Notes under the pieces: model-generated
What the model was told of the DNA's origin: nothing
What the model saw: the letters and a program-made list of their open reading frames with translations, nothing else
Database searches by the model: none
NCBI RefSeq assembly: GCF_900116645.1
Contig: NZ_FPBO01000032.1
Location: 41,928-105,927, forward strand
Reading direction: 5' to 3'
DNA: 64,000 nucleotides
From: Pseudoduganella namucuonensis
Lineage (GTDB): Bacteria > Pseudomonadota > Gammaproteobacteria > Burkholderiales > Burkholderiaceae_D
Position numbers and translations under genes: made by a program
Shown: positions 20,233 through 30,029 of the stretch, in pieces
Layout of the letters: every line of letters begins with the position of its first letter
Numbering within the stretch: position 1 is the first letter of the stretch

Positions 20233-21579
20233 TCAGTCCCGCCGCAGCGGCAGCTTGATGTGGAAGCGGCAGCCCCGCTCCACGGCCGCGTCCACCGCGA
20301 CGTGGCCGCCCATCTGGTGCACGATGGTGTAGACGATGTGCATGCCCAGCCCCGAGCCGCCCTGCCCCCGCTTGGTGGTGAAGAAGGGTTCGAACACGCG
20401 CTCGCGCACGCCGGGCGCCAGGCCGACGCCGTCGTCGGCGAAATCCATCAGCAGCCACGGCTGGCCGTCCACGTCGGCGACGCGGGCGCCCACCGTCACC
20501 AGGCCCGGCCCGCCGTCCGGGTAGCCGTGCTTGGCCGAATTCATCAGCAAGTTGGACAGGATTTGCGACAGCTTGCCGGCCGGCAGGCGCGGCCGCAGCA
20601 GCGGATCGATGTCCAGCGCCACGCCGATGGTTCCCTTGCGCAGTGCCGGGCTGTGCGCCGACACCACGCCTTGCACGTAGTCGTGCAGCGCCAGTTCCGT
20701 GACGTGCTCGGCGCCCTGGTCCACCGCCAACTGCTTGAAGTTGCCGATCAATTCGGCCGCGCGCGCCAGGTTCTGCTCGATCAGCGAGGCCGCGCCCTGC
20801 AGGCGCGTGGCCAGCGCCACCATGTCCGAACGGCTCACCTTGGGGCTGTTCAAGGTGGCTATCATCTGCCGCGCGAAGTCGGCCATGCCGGAGGCGGCCG
20901 TCACCGCCACGCCGATCGGCGTGTTGACCTCGTGCGCCACGCCGGCCACCAGCGCGCCCAGCGCCGCCATCTTTTCCTGCTCCACCATGCTGGCCTGCGC
21001 CGCGCGCAGCGCCTCGGTGCGCTGCTGCACCTTCAGCTCCAGCAGCGCCTCCCGGTCCTGGTGCTGCAGCTCTGCCGCGCAGCGCGAGGCGAAGATGGAC
21101 AGCAGCGACAAGGCCAGCAGCCGCTTGTTCTCGGCCATGGGCTTGGTGTCGATGGCCGACAGGATGCCCAGCGTCTTGCCCTCGGTGTCGATCATCGGCA
21201 TGCCGATGTAGCTCTCGGCGCGCATGTCGACCAGCAGCGTGTCCCGCGGATAGTCGGCCTGGATGCCGCAGGCGTGGAAGCACATGGTCTGGTCCGTCAC
21301 GTCCTGGCAGGGGGTGTGCATCAGGCTGTATTCCATGTTGTCGATGTGCCGGTCGCCGGCCCACACGGCCAGCGTGCGGATGCCCTCGCCGCCGTCGGCC
21401 ATGGCGATCACGCGGCCGGCGATCACGTAGGTGACGTCCAGCACCTCGGCCAGGTCCCGCACCAGCATGCGCATGAACTCGTCGCCGCGCAGGCGCGAGG
21501 TGGACGCGGTGATGGAGCGCAGCGCCGCTTCCGCCAGCAGGCGGCCATCGTGTTCGTCGAATACGGCGGGACTGCTCAT
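20233..21579 (-). CDS. GAF-domain sensor histidine kinase
   Basis: Soluble two-component kinase of 448 residues with no transmembrane helix. An N-terminal GAF sensor (about residues 20-180, including CQDVTDQTMCFHACG and SYIGMPMID) is followed by a short coiled coil, the H-box GVAHEVNTPIGV and a HATPase domain with N-box NLLMNSAKHG, G1 DFADDGVGL and G2 GGSGLGMHIV. The ATG at 21579 follows GGAG; the frame stays open upstream, but only as a shadow of the response regulator gene. It follows that gene by 50 bases and is its likely partner. Confidence 0.9.
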   Translation of the reverse strand: MSSPAVFDEHDGRLLAEAALRSITASTSRLRGDEFMRMLVRDLAEVLDVTYVIAGRVIAMADGGEGIRTLAVWAGDRHIDNMEYSLMHTPCQDVTDQTMCFHACGIQADYPRDTLLVDMRAESYIGMPMIDTEGKTLGILSAIDTKPMAENKRLLALSLLSIFASRCAAELQHQDREALLELKVQQRTEALRAAQASMVEQEKMAALGALVAGVAHEVNTPIGVAVTAASGMADFARQMIATLNSPKVSRSDMVALATRLQGAASLIEQNLARAAELIGNFKQLAVDQGAEHVTELALHDYVQGVVSAHSPALRKGTIGVALDIDPLLRPRLPAGKLSQILSNLLMNSAKHGYPDGGPGLVTVGARVADVDGQPWLLMDFADDGVGLAPGVRERVFEPFFTTKRGQGGSGLGMHIVYTIVHQMGGHVAVDAAVERGCRFHIKLPLRRD

Positions 21580-21629
21580 GGCGTCTCCAGACTGGCAAGG
21601 GGCAAGCGGGGCAAGGGGCGCGGCGGCGG

Positions 21630-23189
21630 CTACTCGTAAAGCCGGCGCAGTTCGGCCTCCCGCGCCAGCAGCAGCAACGCCAGCGCGGGGTCGAAGCGCT
21701 TGCCGCTCTCCGCGCGCACCTGCTCGAGCGCGTGCTCCAGCGGCCAGGCGGGACGGTAGCAGCGCGGGCTGACCATGGCGTCGACGAAATCGGCCAGCGC
21801 CACGATGCGGCCGGCCATGCTGATGCGCTCGCCGCTCAGGCCGCGCGGATAGCCGGCGCCATCCCAGCGCTCGTGGTGCTCGTGGGCGATGGCGGCGGCC
21901 AGCTTGAGCACCGGCTGGGGCGAACCGGCCAGCATGGCGCGCCCGGCCTCGCAGTGCCGGCGCATGACGCCCCATTGCGCGTCGTCCAGCGGGCCCGGCG
22001 TGTTGAGCACGTCGTCGGGCACGGCGGCGTGGCCGACGTCGTGCAGCGGCGCCGCCAGGCGCAGCCGCCGCGCGGCGCCCGGCGCCAGCCGCGCCGCGTC
22101 CGCCAGCATGGCGGAGATCGCGCCGACCCGCCGCACGTGGGCGCCCGGCGCCGCCGAGCGGCGCTCGAGCGCCTCGCCCAGGATGGCGACCGTGGCCTCC
22201 TGGGTGGCGGCGATCTCCTCGCGCTGCAGCAGCTTCTCGTAGGTGATGGCGACATTGGCCGAGAACATGCCCAGCAATTCGCGCTCCTCCTCGCCGATCG
22301 GCTCGGAGAACGCCATGTACAGCAGGCATTCGTTGTCCTCGCGGGTGCGGTAGTAGCAGGCGTAATGGCGGTCGCCATGGTGGTCGCGCCGCTCGCGCAT
22401 GCAGCGGATGAAGGCTTGGCGCACCGGCAGCGGCAAACGGTCCAGCGTTTCGTCCACCCGCAGGGCGGCGTAGGCCGGCGTCACGGCCAGCACCCTCAGG
22501 CCGGCGTCGGTGCGGGCGGCGGCGTAGGCGTCGACGCCGCCGCGGACGTCGCCGCCGCCCTGGCGGCTGGCGCACACGCCCTCGCCGTCGTGGCCCAGCA
22601 GCGCGCTGGCCTGCTCCAGCACGGCCGAGCAAAAGCCGCGCAGGTTGTCCGAGTCGCACACCTGGGTGATGGCGTCGATCGAGCGGCGCAGGCCGGCGCG
22701 CGCGCGCTCGAGCCGCGTCAGGTCGCGGTAGGCGCGCAGCGCCGAATAGAACACGGTGCTCAGCTTGGCATGCGTGAGGTCGGTCTTTTCGCGGTAGTCG
22801 TTGATGTCGTAGGTCTTGAGCACGTAGGCCTGCGGCGCCTGGCCCGGCTGCCCGGTGCGCAGCACGATGCGCACCATGCCGTTGCCCAGTTCCTCGCGGA
22901 TGTGCTTGACGAGGTCCAGGCCGGCGTGCTCGCTCTCCATCACCACGTCCAGCAGGATCAGCGCGAACTGGTTGGGGCGGGACAGCGCGGCGCGCGCCTC
23001 GGCGGCGCTGTAGCAGTGGGTGAAGCGCAGCGGCCGGCCGTCGAAGGTGAAATCGGACATCACCAGCTGCGTCACCTGGTGCACCGACACCTCGTCGTCG
23101 ACGACCAGGACCTGCCAGGCCGGCGAAGGGGCGGGCGCGCCGGCGGGCGCGGCGTCGTCCTCGAACAGCATGTCGTCGTCTTCGGTCAT
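21630..23189 (-). CDS. Response regulator with DUF3369 and HD-GYP domains
   Basis: Probable cyclic-di-GMP phosphodiesterase response regulator (519 residues). The receiver domain has the phospho-acceptor Asp in ILLDVVMES. A central DUF3369-like region follows. The C-terminal HD-GYP domain shows the HD pair in LHDVGHAAVPD and HHERWDGAGYP. The usual HDxGK is HDVGH here, so the Lys is replaced by His, while the metal ligands are kept. The ATG at 23189 is chosen because GAGGTAG precedes it. It is followed by the GAF kinase gene, suggesting a two-gene signalling unit. Confidence 0.9.
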   Translation of the reverse strand: MTEDDDMLFEDDAAPAGAPAPSPAWQVLVVDDEVSVHQVTQLVMSDFTFDGRPLRFTHCYSAAEARAALSRPNQFALILLDVVMESEHAGLDLVKHIREELGNGMVRIVLRTGQPGQAPQAYVLKTYDINDYREKTDLTHAKLSTVFYSALRAYRDLTRLERARAGLRRSIDAITQVCDSDNLRGFCSAVLEQASALLGHDGEGVCASRQGGGDVRGGVDAYAAARTDAGLRVLAVTPAYAALRVDETLDRLPLPVRQAFIRCMRERRDHHGDRHYACYYRTREDNECLLYMAFSEPIGEEERELLGMFSANVAITYEKLLQREEIAATQEATVAILGEALERRSAAPGAHVRRVGAISAMLADAARLAPGAARRLRLAAPLHDVGHAAVPDDVLNTPGPLDDAQWGVMRRHCEAGRAMLAGSPQPVLKLAAAIAHEHHERWDGAGYPRGLSGERISMAGRIVALADFVDAMVSPRCYRPAWPLEHALEQVRAESGKRFDPALALLLLAREAELRRLYE

Positions 23190-23310
23190 GGTGCTACCTC
23201 TTGGGGGCACTCTTATGGGCATCCTTAGCATGGATTGTACATCCAGCCATTGTCCAGGATCACATGTCCGACGCAAGATTTAATTGCTCCGCGACATGAC
23301 GGGGGCAGGC

Positions 23311-24276
23311 TCACAGCCAGCCGGCGCGGCGGAAGCGGCGGTACAGGTAGGCGCAGACGGTGGCCATCAGGCCCAGCGCCGCCGGATAGCCGTACCGCGA
23401 ATCGAGCTCCGGCATGAACTTGAAGTTCATGCCCCAGATGCCGGCGAAGGCCGTCATCACGGCGAAAATCGCGGCCCAGGCGGCCAGGCGCTTGTTGACC
23501 TCGCCGTCGTCGATGGCCACCATCGACAGGTGCACCTGGATCGCGGTGGCGATGGTGTCGCGGATGGTGTCCAGGCTGGCGTTGATGCGGTGCAGGTGGT
23601 CGTGCACGTCGCGGAAGTATTCCTGGGTGCCGGCGCAGACGGCGGGCACGCGGCCGCCGTGCAGCTTGCCGATCGCGTCCAGCAGCGGCGCCACCGCGTG
23701 GCGCAGCGTCATCGCCTTGCGCTTGAGCGCGTACAGGCGGGCCACGTTGGCGCGCTTGGCGGTCTCGTTGAAGATGCTGTCCTCGATCCGTTCCAGTTCG
23801 GTTTCCATCTCGTCGACGATGGGGAAGTAGCGGTCGACCACGGCGTCCATCAGCGCGTACAGCACGAAGGCCGGGCCCTGCTTGAGCAGGTGCGGCTCGC
23901 GCTCGGCGCGCGCGCGCACGCCGAGGAAGTCGCGCGCGCTGTGCTGGCGGTTCGACAGCACGTAGTTGGGGCCGACGAAGATGTCGACCTCGCCGACCAC
24001 CAGCTCGTCGCCGTGCTGCTCGACGGTCTTGACCACCGCGAACAGCGAGTCGCCGTATTCCTCGATCTTGGGCCGCTGGTGGCCGCGGCAGGCGTCCTCG
24101 ATGGACAGGTCGTGCAGGCCGAACTCCTCCTGCATCTTGGCCAGTTCGGCGGCGTCGCCGTCGCGCAGGGCGACCCAGACAAAGCAATCGCCGCGGGCGA
24201 TGTAGTCGCTGATGTCCTCGACTTCGACATCGGCCATCTTGCGGCCATCCTGGTAGGCGACACAGTTGATCAGCAT
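23311..24276 (-). CDS. corA: CorA family magnesium/cobalt transporter
   Basis: Inner-membrane divalent cation channel of 321 residues. A long cytoplasmic alpha/beta N-terminal part is followed by two C-terminal transmembrane helices with the signature GMN between them (FAGIWGMNFKFMPE) and a basic C-terminus (RRFRRAGWL). It follows ntrC by 69 bases on the same strand, but its function is unrelated and an own promoter cannot be excluded. Confidence 0.94.
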   Translation of the reverse strand: MLINCVAYQDGRKMADVEVEDISDYIARGDCFVWVALRDGDAAELAKMQEEFGLHDLSIEDACRGHQRPKIEEYGDSLFAVVKTVEQHGDELVVGEVDIFVGPNYVLSNRQHSARDFLGVRARAEREPHLLKQGPAFVLYALMDAVVDRYFPIVDEMETELERIEDSIFNETAKRANVARLYALKRKAMTLRHAVAPLLDAIGKLHGGRVPAVCAGTQEYFRDVHDHLHRINASLDTIRDTIATAIQVHLSMVAIDDGEVNKRLAAWAAIFAVMTAFAGIWGMNFKFMPELDSRYGYPAALGLMATVCAYLYRRFRRAGWL

Positions 24277-24345
24277 AAGCGTTCCCGGCGGTAAAGCCGA
24301 GAGCTTAGCACGCCGGCCGCCGCCCGGCCGGCCGCTAGTGGGTCA

Positions 24346-25872
<1,527 letters not shown>

Positions 25873-25939
25873 GTGTTCTCTTTGGTCCCGCAATGTGGAT
25901 CTCTCAAGGGATCCGTCCCACGGATGGCGCCGAAGCCAT

Positions 25940-27049
25940 TCATGGCAGCGGCAGCAATATCCTGAAGTCCGTAAATCCAGGCCGGCTCTCGCACTCGATC
26001 ACACCCAGGTGCTGCTGCACGAAGGTCTGCGCCAGCGTCAACCCCAGGCCGCTGCCGCCCTCCCGCCCCGACACCAGCGGATAGAAGATACGGTCGCGGA
26101 TCTGGGGCGAGATGCCCGGTCCATTGTCGATGATATGCAAGTCTAATGCCAGGTTGTAGCGGACCTTGGCCAGCGTCACCTGGCGCGCCACGCGGGTCTT
26201 CAAAATCAGCTCGGCGTCGCCCTGGACGATGCGTTCGGACAGGGCCTGCGCGGCGTTGTGCGCGATGTTGAGCACGGTCTGGATCAGCTGCTCCTTGTCG
26301 CCGCGGAACTCGGGAATGGAGGCGTCGTAGTCGCGCCGGATGCTGATCCCGACGGGGAACTCGGCCAGGATCAGGCTGCGCACGCGCTCGCACACCTCGT
26401 GGATGTTGACGTCGCCGACGATGTGCGGGCGGCGGTGCGGCGCCAGCAGGCGGTCGACCAGGGTCTGCAGCCGGTCCGCCTCCTTGATGATGACCTGGGT
26501 GTATTCGCGCAGCTCGGCCAGGTGCAGCGGCGGCAGCTCCATCTCCAGCAGCTGGGCCGCGCCGCGGATGCCGCCCAGCGGGTTCTTGATCTCGTGCGCC
26601 AGGTTGCGGATCAGCTCCTTGTTGACCTGGCTTTGGTCGAGGATGCGCTCCTCGCGGTCCAGCTTGAGCTGCTGCACGTTCTCGCGCAGCTCGATCAGCA
26701 CGGCGCCGGGCGGCTCGTCCAGCGCCGACACCATGCTGTCGACCTGCAGCGGGTCCTTGCCGGCGCGCTCCAGGGTCAAGTCCTGGCGCAGGTCGGAGAA
26801 CTTGTGCTCGCGCGCCTGCGCGATGATGTGCTGCAGCTCGTCCGGGTTGGTGAACAGCGCCGACAGCTTCTGGCGCGCCAGCGCCTTGAGCGAGCTCTCC
26901 AGCAGGTTCTCGGCGGCCGCGTTGATGTAGGTGATGTGGCCGTCGGCGTCCAGCAGGATCACGGCCGAGGCCAGCAATTCCATGCCGGCCAGCGATTGCG
27001 GCCGCACGATGGCGGCGGCCGCGCGGGCGATGTTGGTGACGAGGCTCAT
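25940..27049 (-). CDS. ntrB: Nitrogen regulation sensor histidine kinase NtrB
   Basis: Cytoplasmic kinase/phosphatase of NtrC, controlled by the PII protein (369 residues). An N-terminal PAS domain (ILLDADGHITYINAAAENLL) is followed by the H-box NLAHEIKNPLGG and a HATPase domain with NIAHNAAQAL, DNGPGI and GGSGLGL. The ATG at 27049 is preceded by GGGGGAG; a GTG two codons earlier is also open. It is followed by ntrC after 67 bases. Confidence 0.96.
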   Translation of the reverse strand: MSLVTNIARAAAAIVRPQSLAGMELLASAVILLDADGHITYINAAAENLLESSLKALARQKLSALFTNPDELQHIIAQAREHKFSDLRQDLTLERAGKDPLQVDSMVSALDEPPGAVLIELRENVQQLKLDREERILDQSQVNKELIRNLAHEIKNPLGGIRGAAQLLEMELPPLHLAELREYTQVIIKEADRLQTLVDRLLAPHRRPHIVGDVNIHEVCERVRSLILAEFPVGISIRRDYDASIPEFRGDKEQLIQTVLNIAHNAAQALSERIVQGDAELILKTRVARQVTLAKVRYNLALDLHIIDNGPGISPQIRDRIFYPLVSGREGGSGLGLTLAQTFVQQHLGVIECESRPGFTDFRILLPLP

Positions 27050-27092
27050 GGGCACTCCCCCTTAGATGGCAATCCGTGGGACCGCCCCTGGG

Positions 27093-27602
27093 TCAGCGGA
27101 TGTTGGCGATCTCGCGCTTCAGGGCTTCCACATTCTTTTCCGAGCGGCTGATGCTGTCTTTCAGGTTGGCCACGCGTTCCTGGTATTTCGCGTAATTGCG
27201 CTCGTCGCCGCGCCGCTCGGGCTCGCCGCCGTTGAACTCGCGCTTGAGCTCGGTCAGCCTGGCCTGCTCGCCACTCAGCTCGTCCTGCAGGATCTGGCGC
27301 CGGTCGTTGTCGCGCGCCTTCTGCTCGCCGCTGTCGACGCGCGGGAAATCGCCCGGCGTGGCGGCCGGCGCGGGCGCCGGCGCGCGCGGGCGCTGGGCGC
27401 CCTCGACCCGTCTCGGCGCGGGCGCCGGGATCGCGCCCGGGATGTCCAGCGGCTTGCAGCCGGCGTGCTTCCGGGTGTCGGTCAATTCCTTGTGGCCGCC
27501 GGCGTCCACGCACAGGTAGATCTGCTGCGCCTGCGCCGTCGCCATCCCCGCGGCCCCGCTCGCGGCGAGCGTCAACGCTCGCAAAAAATTCCAGGTAGTC
27601 AT
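27093..27602 (-). CDS. DUF4124 domain-containing periplasmic protein
   Basis: Exported protein of 169 residues with unknown function. A signal peptide (ALTLAASGAAGMATAQA, cleaved near residue 25) is followed by a DUF4124-like segment (QQIYLCVDAGGHKELTDT) and a Pro/Ala-rich linker. The last 65 residues are charged and predicted to form a coiled coil (QARLTELKREFNGG to EALKREIANIR). It lies between glnA and ntrB, 43 bases before ntrB, so it may be cotranscribed with the ntr genes; the glnA terminator lies just before it. Confidence 0.8.
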   Translation of the reverse strand: MTTWNFLRALTLAASGAAGMATAQAQQIYLCVDAGGHKELTDTRKHAGCKPLDIPGAIPAPAPRRVEGAQRPRAPAPAPAATPGDFPRVDSGEQKARDNDRRQILQDELSGEQARLTELKREFNGGEPERRGDERNYAKYQERVANLKDSISRSEKNVEALKREIANIR

Positions 27603-27625
27603 GCCCCGACTATACAACATCCGCC

Positions 27626-27662
27626 AAAAAAAACGCGAGGAGAGCCGGGCTGTCCTCGCGTT
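27626..27662 (-). terminator. Intrinsic terminator of glnA
   Basis: On the minus strand AACGCGAGGA / TCCTCGCGTT encloses an 11-base loop and runs into eight T residues, 35 bases after the glnA stop. It should reduce read-through from the strong glnA promoter into the DUF4124-ntrBC genes. Confidence 0.88.
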
Positions 27663-27697
27663 CGGTGGTGCGCCGGTTGGCACCGGCGCAGTCGCTA

Positions 27698-29113
27698 TTA
27701 CAGCGAGTAGTACATGTCGAATTCGACCGGGTGCGTGGTTTGACGCATACGGGTGACTTCGGTCATTTTCAGTTCCAGGTAGGCGTCGATCATGGAATCG
27801 GTGAACACGCCGCCGCGGGTCAGGAACTCGCGGTCCTTGTTCAGCGCGTCCAGGGCCTCTTCCAGCGATGCGCAGACGGTCGGGATCAGCGCGTCTTCTT
27901 CCGGCGGCAGGTGGTACAGGTCTTTCGACGCGGCTTCGCCCGGGTGGATCTTGTTCTGCACGCCGTCCAGGCCGGCCATCATCAGCGCGGCGAAGCACAG
28001 GTACGGGTTCGCCAGCGGGTCGGGGAAGCGGGTTTCGATACGGCGGCCTTTTGGATTGGCCACGTGTGGAATACGGATCGAAGCCGAGCGGTTGCGGGCC
28101 GAGTAGGCCAGTTTCACCGGCGCCTCGTAGCCTGGAACCAGACGCTTGTACGAGTTGGTGCCTGGGTTGGTGATCGCGTTCAGCGCCTTGGCGTGCTTGA
28201 TGATGCCGCCGATGTAGTACAGCGCGAAGTCGGACAGGCCGGCATAGCCGTCGCCGGCGAACAGGTTTTTGCCGTCTTTCCAGATCGACTGGTGCACGTG
28301 CATGCCGGAACCGTTGTCGCCAACGATGGGCTTGGGCATGAAGGTGGCGGTTTTGCCATAGCTGTGGGCCACGTTCCAGACCACGTATTTCAGGTTCTGG
28401 GTCCAGTCGGCGCGCTCGACCAAGGTCGAGAACTTGGTGCCGATTTCATTCTGGCCGGCGCCGGCCACTTCGTGGTGGTGCACTTCGACCGGGATGCCCA
28501 GCGATTCCAGGATCAGGCACATTTCCGAACGCATGTCCTGGAAGGAGTCCACTGGTGGCACTGGGAAGTAGCCGCCCTTGACGGTTGGACGGTGGCCGCT
28601 GTTGCCGCCTTCGATGTCCTTGTCGGTCGACCAGGAGGCTTCGTCGGAATCGATCTTGACCGACGCGCCGGACATGTCGATTTTCCACTTGACGGAGTCG
28701 AAGATGAAGAACTCTGGCTCGGGGCCGAAGTAGGCGGTGTCGCCCAGGCCGGACGATTTCAGGTAGGCCTCGGCGCGCTTGGCGATGGAGCGCGGGTCAC
28801 GGTCGTAGCCCTTGCCGTCCGACGGTTCGATCACGTCGCACTGCATGAACAGCGTGGTTTCTTCCATGAACGGGTCGATGTTCGCGGTCGCTGGGTCCGG
28901 CAGCAGGATCATGTCCGAAGCTTCGATACCTTTCCAGCCGGCGATCGAGGAGCCGTCGAAAGCGTGACCGGATTCGAACTTGTCGATGTCGAAGTGCGAC
29001 ACGGGCACGGTCACGTGCTGTTCTTTACCACGGGTATCAGCGAAGCGGAAATCAACGAATTTGACTTCGTTGTCTTTAACCATTTTCAAGACTTCTGCGG
29101 CGGTCAATGCCAT
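27698..29113 (-). CDS. glnA: Glutamine synthetase type I
   Basis: Dodecameric enzyme that fixes ammonium onto glutamate with ATP (471 residues). Family signatures include FDGSSIAGWKGIEASDM, GPEPEFFIFD, the Glu/His-rich metal site EVHHHEVAGAGQNEIG and the ATP-binding KPIVGDNGSGMHVHQS. The adenylylation site is conserved as KDLYHLPPEE with Tyr400, so it is a GlnE-controlled type I-beta enzyme. AGGAG precedes the ATG. A sigma-54 promoter and NtrC-like sites lie upstream. Confidence 0.98.
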   Translation of the reverse strand: MALTAAEVLKMVKDNEVKFVDFRFADTRGKEQHVTVPVSHFDIDKFESGHAFDGSSIAGWKGIEASDMILLPDPATANIDPFMEETTLFMQCDVIEPSDGKGYDRDPRSIAKRAEAYLKSSGLGDTAYFGPEPEFFIFDSVKWKIDMSGASVKIDSDEASWSTDKDIEGGNSGHRPTVKGGYFPVPPVDSFQDMRSEMCLILESLGIPVEVHHHEVAGAGQNEIGTKFSTLVERADWTQNLKYVVWNVAHSYGKTATFMPKPIVGDNGSGMHVHQSIWKDGKNLFAGDGYAGLSDFALYYIGGIIKHAKALNAITNPGTNSYKRLVPGYEAPVKLAYSARNRSASIRIPHVANPKGRRIETRFPDPLANPYLCFAALMMAGLDGVQNKIHPGEAASKDLYHLPPEEDALIPTVCASLEEALDALNKDREFLTRGGVFTDSMIDAYLELKMTEVTRMRQTTHPVEFDMYYSL

Positions 29114-29189
29114 GCGTATCTCCTAGTGAAAAAGTGGGTCAGCCCACGCTATCGGTAGTGCGTGCGACTAGAAACTCGTGGAACTATAA

Positions 29190-29206
29190 AGCAGGAAGCG
29201 TGCCAA
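29190..29206 (-). promoter_or_regulatory. Sigma-54 promoter of glnA
   Basis: On the minus strand TTGGCACG, CTTCC and TGCTT place GG and GC exactly ten bases apart (GG at 29203..29204, GC at 29191..29192), matching the sigma-54 -24/-12 consensus. Transcription would start near 29179, about 65 bases before the glnA ATG. Confidence 0.85.
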
Positions 29207-29285
29207 CACAAAAGGAATTTCCTTATGCAACATGTTTCTTTCATTGTGCAGGCAACTGATCCTAAAATCGTTCGGGCCCCAAAAC

Positions 29286-29395
29286 GCACTGTTTTTGCGC
29301 AATCTCAACACGGCACCAAAAAGGTGCAACCATTAAATTACGCACTTGTTTGGTGCTTTTTTGGGAATCCCCGGAAAAACGCATCACATTGGTGC
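29286..29395 (-). promoter_or_regulatory. Array of NtrC-like binding sites upstream of glnA
   Basis: Four 15-base sites of the form GCAC-N7-GTGC or near-matches: 29286..29300 (GCACTGTTTTTGCGC, one half imperfect), 29313..29327 (GCACCAAAAAGGTGC), 29342..29356 (GCACTTGTTTGGTGC) and 29381..29395 (GCATCACATTGGTGC, one half imperfect). They lie about 110-215 bases upstream of the predicted glnA start, the usual enhancer position. Confidence 0.8.
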
Positions 29396-29467
29396 AACGG
29401 CCCGGTGCGAACGATTCGGGCTACTATAATAAACGCAATATTGACACCTGGAGTGGGAAAAATCGCC

Positions 29468-29926
29468 ATGAGCACCATTAATGACATCCTGGACCGCGCG
29501 CGCGGCCGCGACACCTCCCTGCCCTACGCCGGCGCCGTGACGCCACAGGAGGCGTTTGCACTGCTGCAGGCCGATCACGGCGTGAAGCTGATCGACGTGC
29601 GCACCAATGCGGAGCGCGACTGGGTGGGCCGGGTGGCGATCCCGGAAACCCAGCATGGCGCGGTGCAGTGGAGCACGTATCCGGGCGGCGTGCCCAATCC
29701 GCAGTTCGTCGAGCAGCTGGCGGCGGCGGCCGGCAAGGACCAGGTGCTGCTGTTCCTGTGCCGTTCCGGCGTGCGCTCGCGCCACGCGGCCAAACTGGCC
29801 ACCGAGCACGGCTATACGCAGTGCTACGACATCCTGGAGGGATTCGAGGGGGACAAGGACGCCGACGGCCATCGCAAGACCGTCGGCGGCTGGTGCAAGG
29901 CCGGGCTGCCGTGGACGGGGGCGTGA
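29468..29926 (+). CDS. Rhodanese-like sulfurtransferase domain protein
   Basis: Small single-domain rhodanese (152 residues). The active-site loop is LFLCRSGVRSRHAA with the sulfur-carrying Cys. The CH2-like motif LIDVRTNAERDWVGR is near residue 40. The C-terminal GGWCKAGLPW is typical of this small cytoplasmic family. The ATG at 29468 is chosen because the protein then begins at the family start; the longer upstream frame runs through the glnA control region. It is divergent from glnA, with a TATAAT at 29425..29430 as possible -10 box. The role is unclear; sulfur transfer or cyanide detoxification are general family functions. Confidence 0.88.
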   Translation: MSTINDILDRARGRDTSLPYAGAVTPQEAFALLQADHGVKLIDVRTNAERDWVGRVAIPETQHGAVQWSTYPGGVPNPQFVEQLAAAAGKDQVLLFLCRSGVRSRHAAKLATEHGYTQCYDILEGFEGDKDADGHRKTVGGWCKAGLPWTGA

Positions 29927-29953
29927 CCCCCGTCCACGCCGGACGGCGGCCAA

Positions 29954-30019
29954 GGGGACAGACCCGCGATCACCGACGCTGACTCTGGCGTCAGCTTGTG
30001 GCGCGGAGGGTCTGTCCCC
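29954..30019. repeat. Palindromic intergenic repeat (GGGGACAGACCC type), copy B
   Basis: GGGGACAGACCC at 29954..29965 and GGGTCTGTCCCC at 30008..30019 form the ends of an inverted repeat between the convergent rhodanese and receptor genes. The flanks AAGGGGACAGACCCGCG and GTGGCGCGGAGGGTCTGTCC are identical to those of copy C at 34079; the middle differs and holds its own small stem (GACGC / GCGTC). Confidence 0.82.
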
Positions 30020-30029
30020 GGTTTGGCGA

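Noticed and set aside
20233..22659. A possible extended histidine kinase of about 800 residues
   Set aside because: The extra N-terminal part is an off-frame reading of the response regulator gene. The ATG at 21579 has a ribosome-binding site and starts the GAF domain normally.
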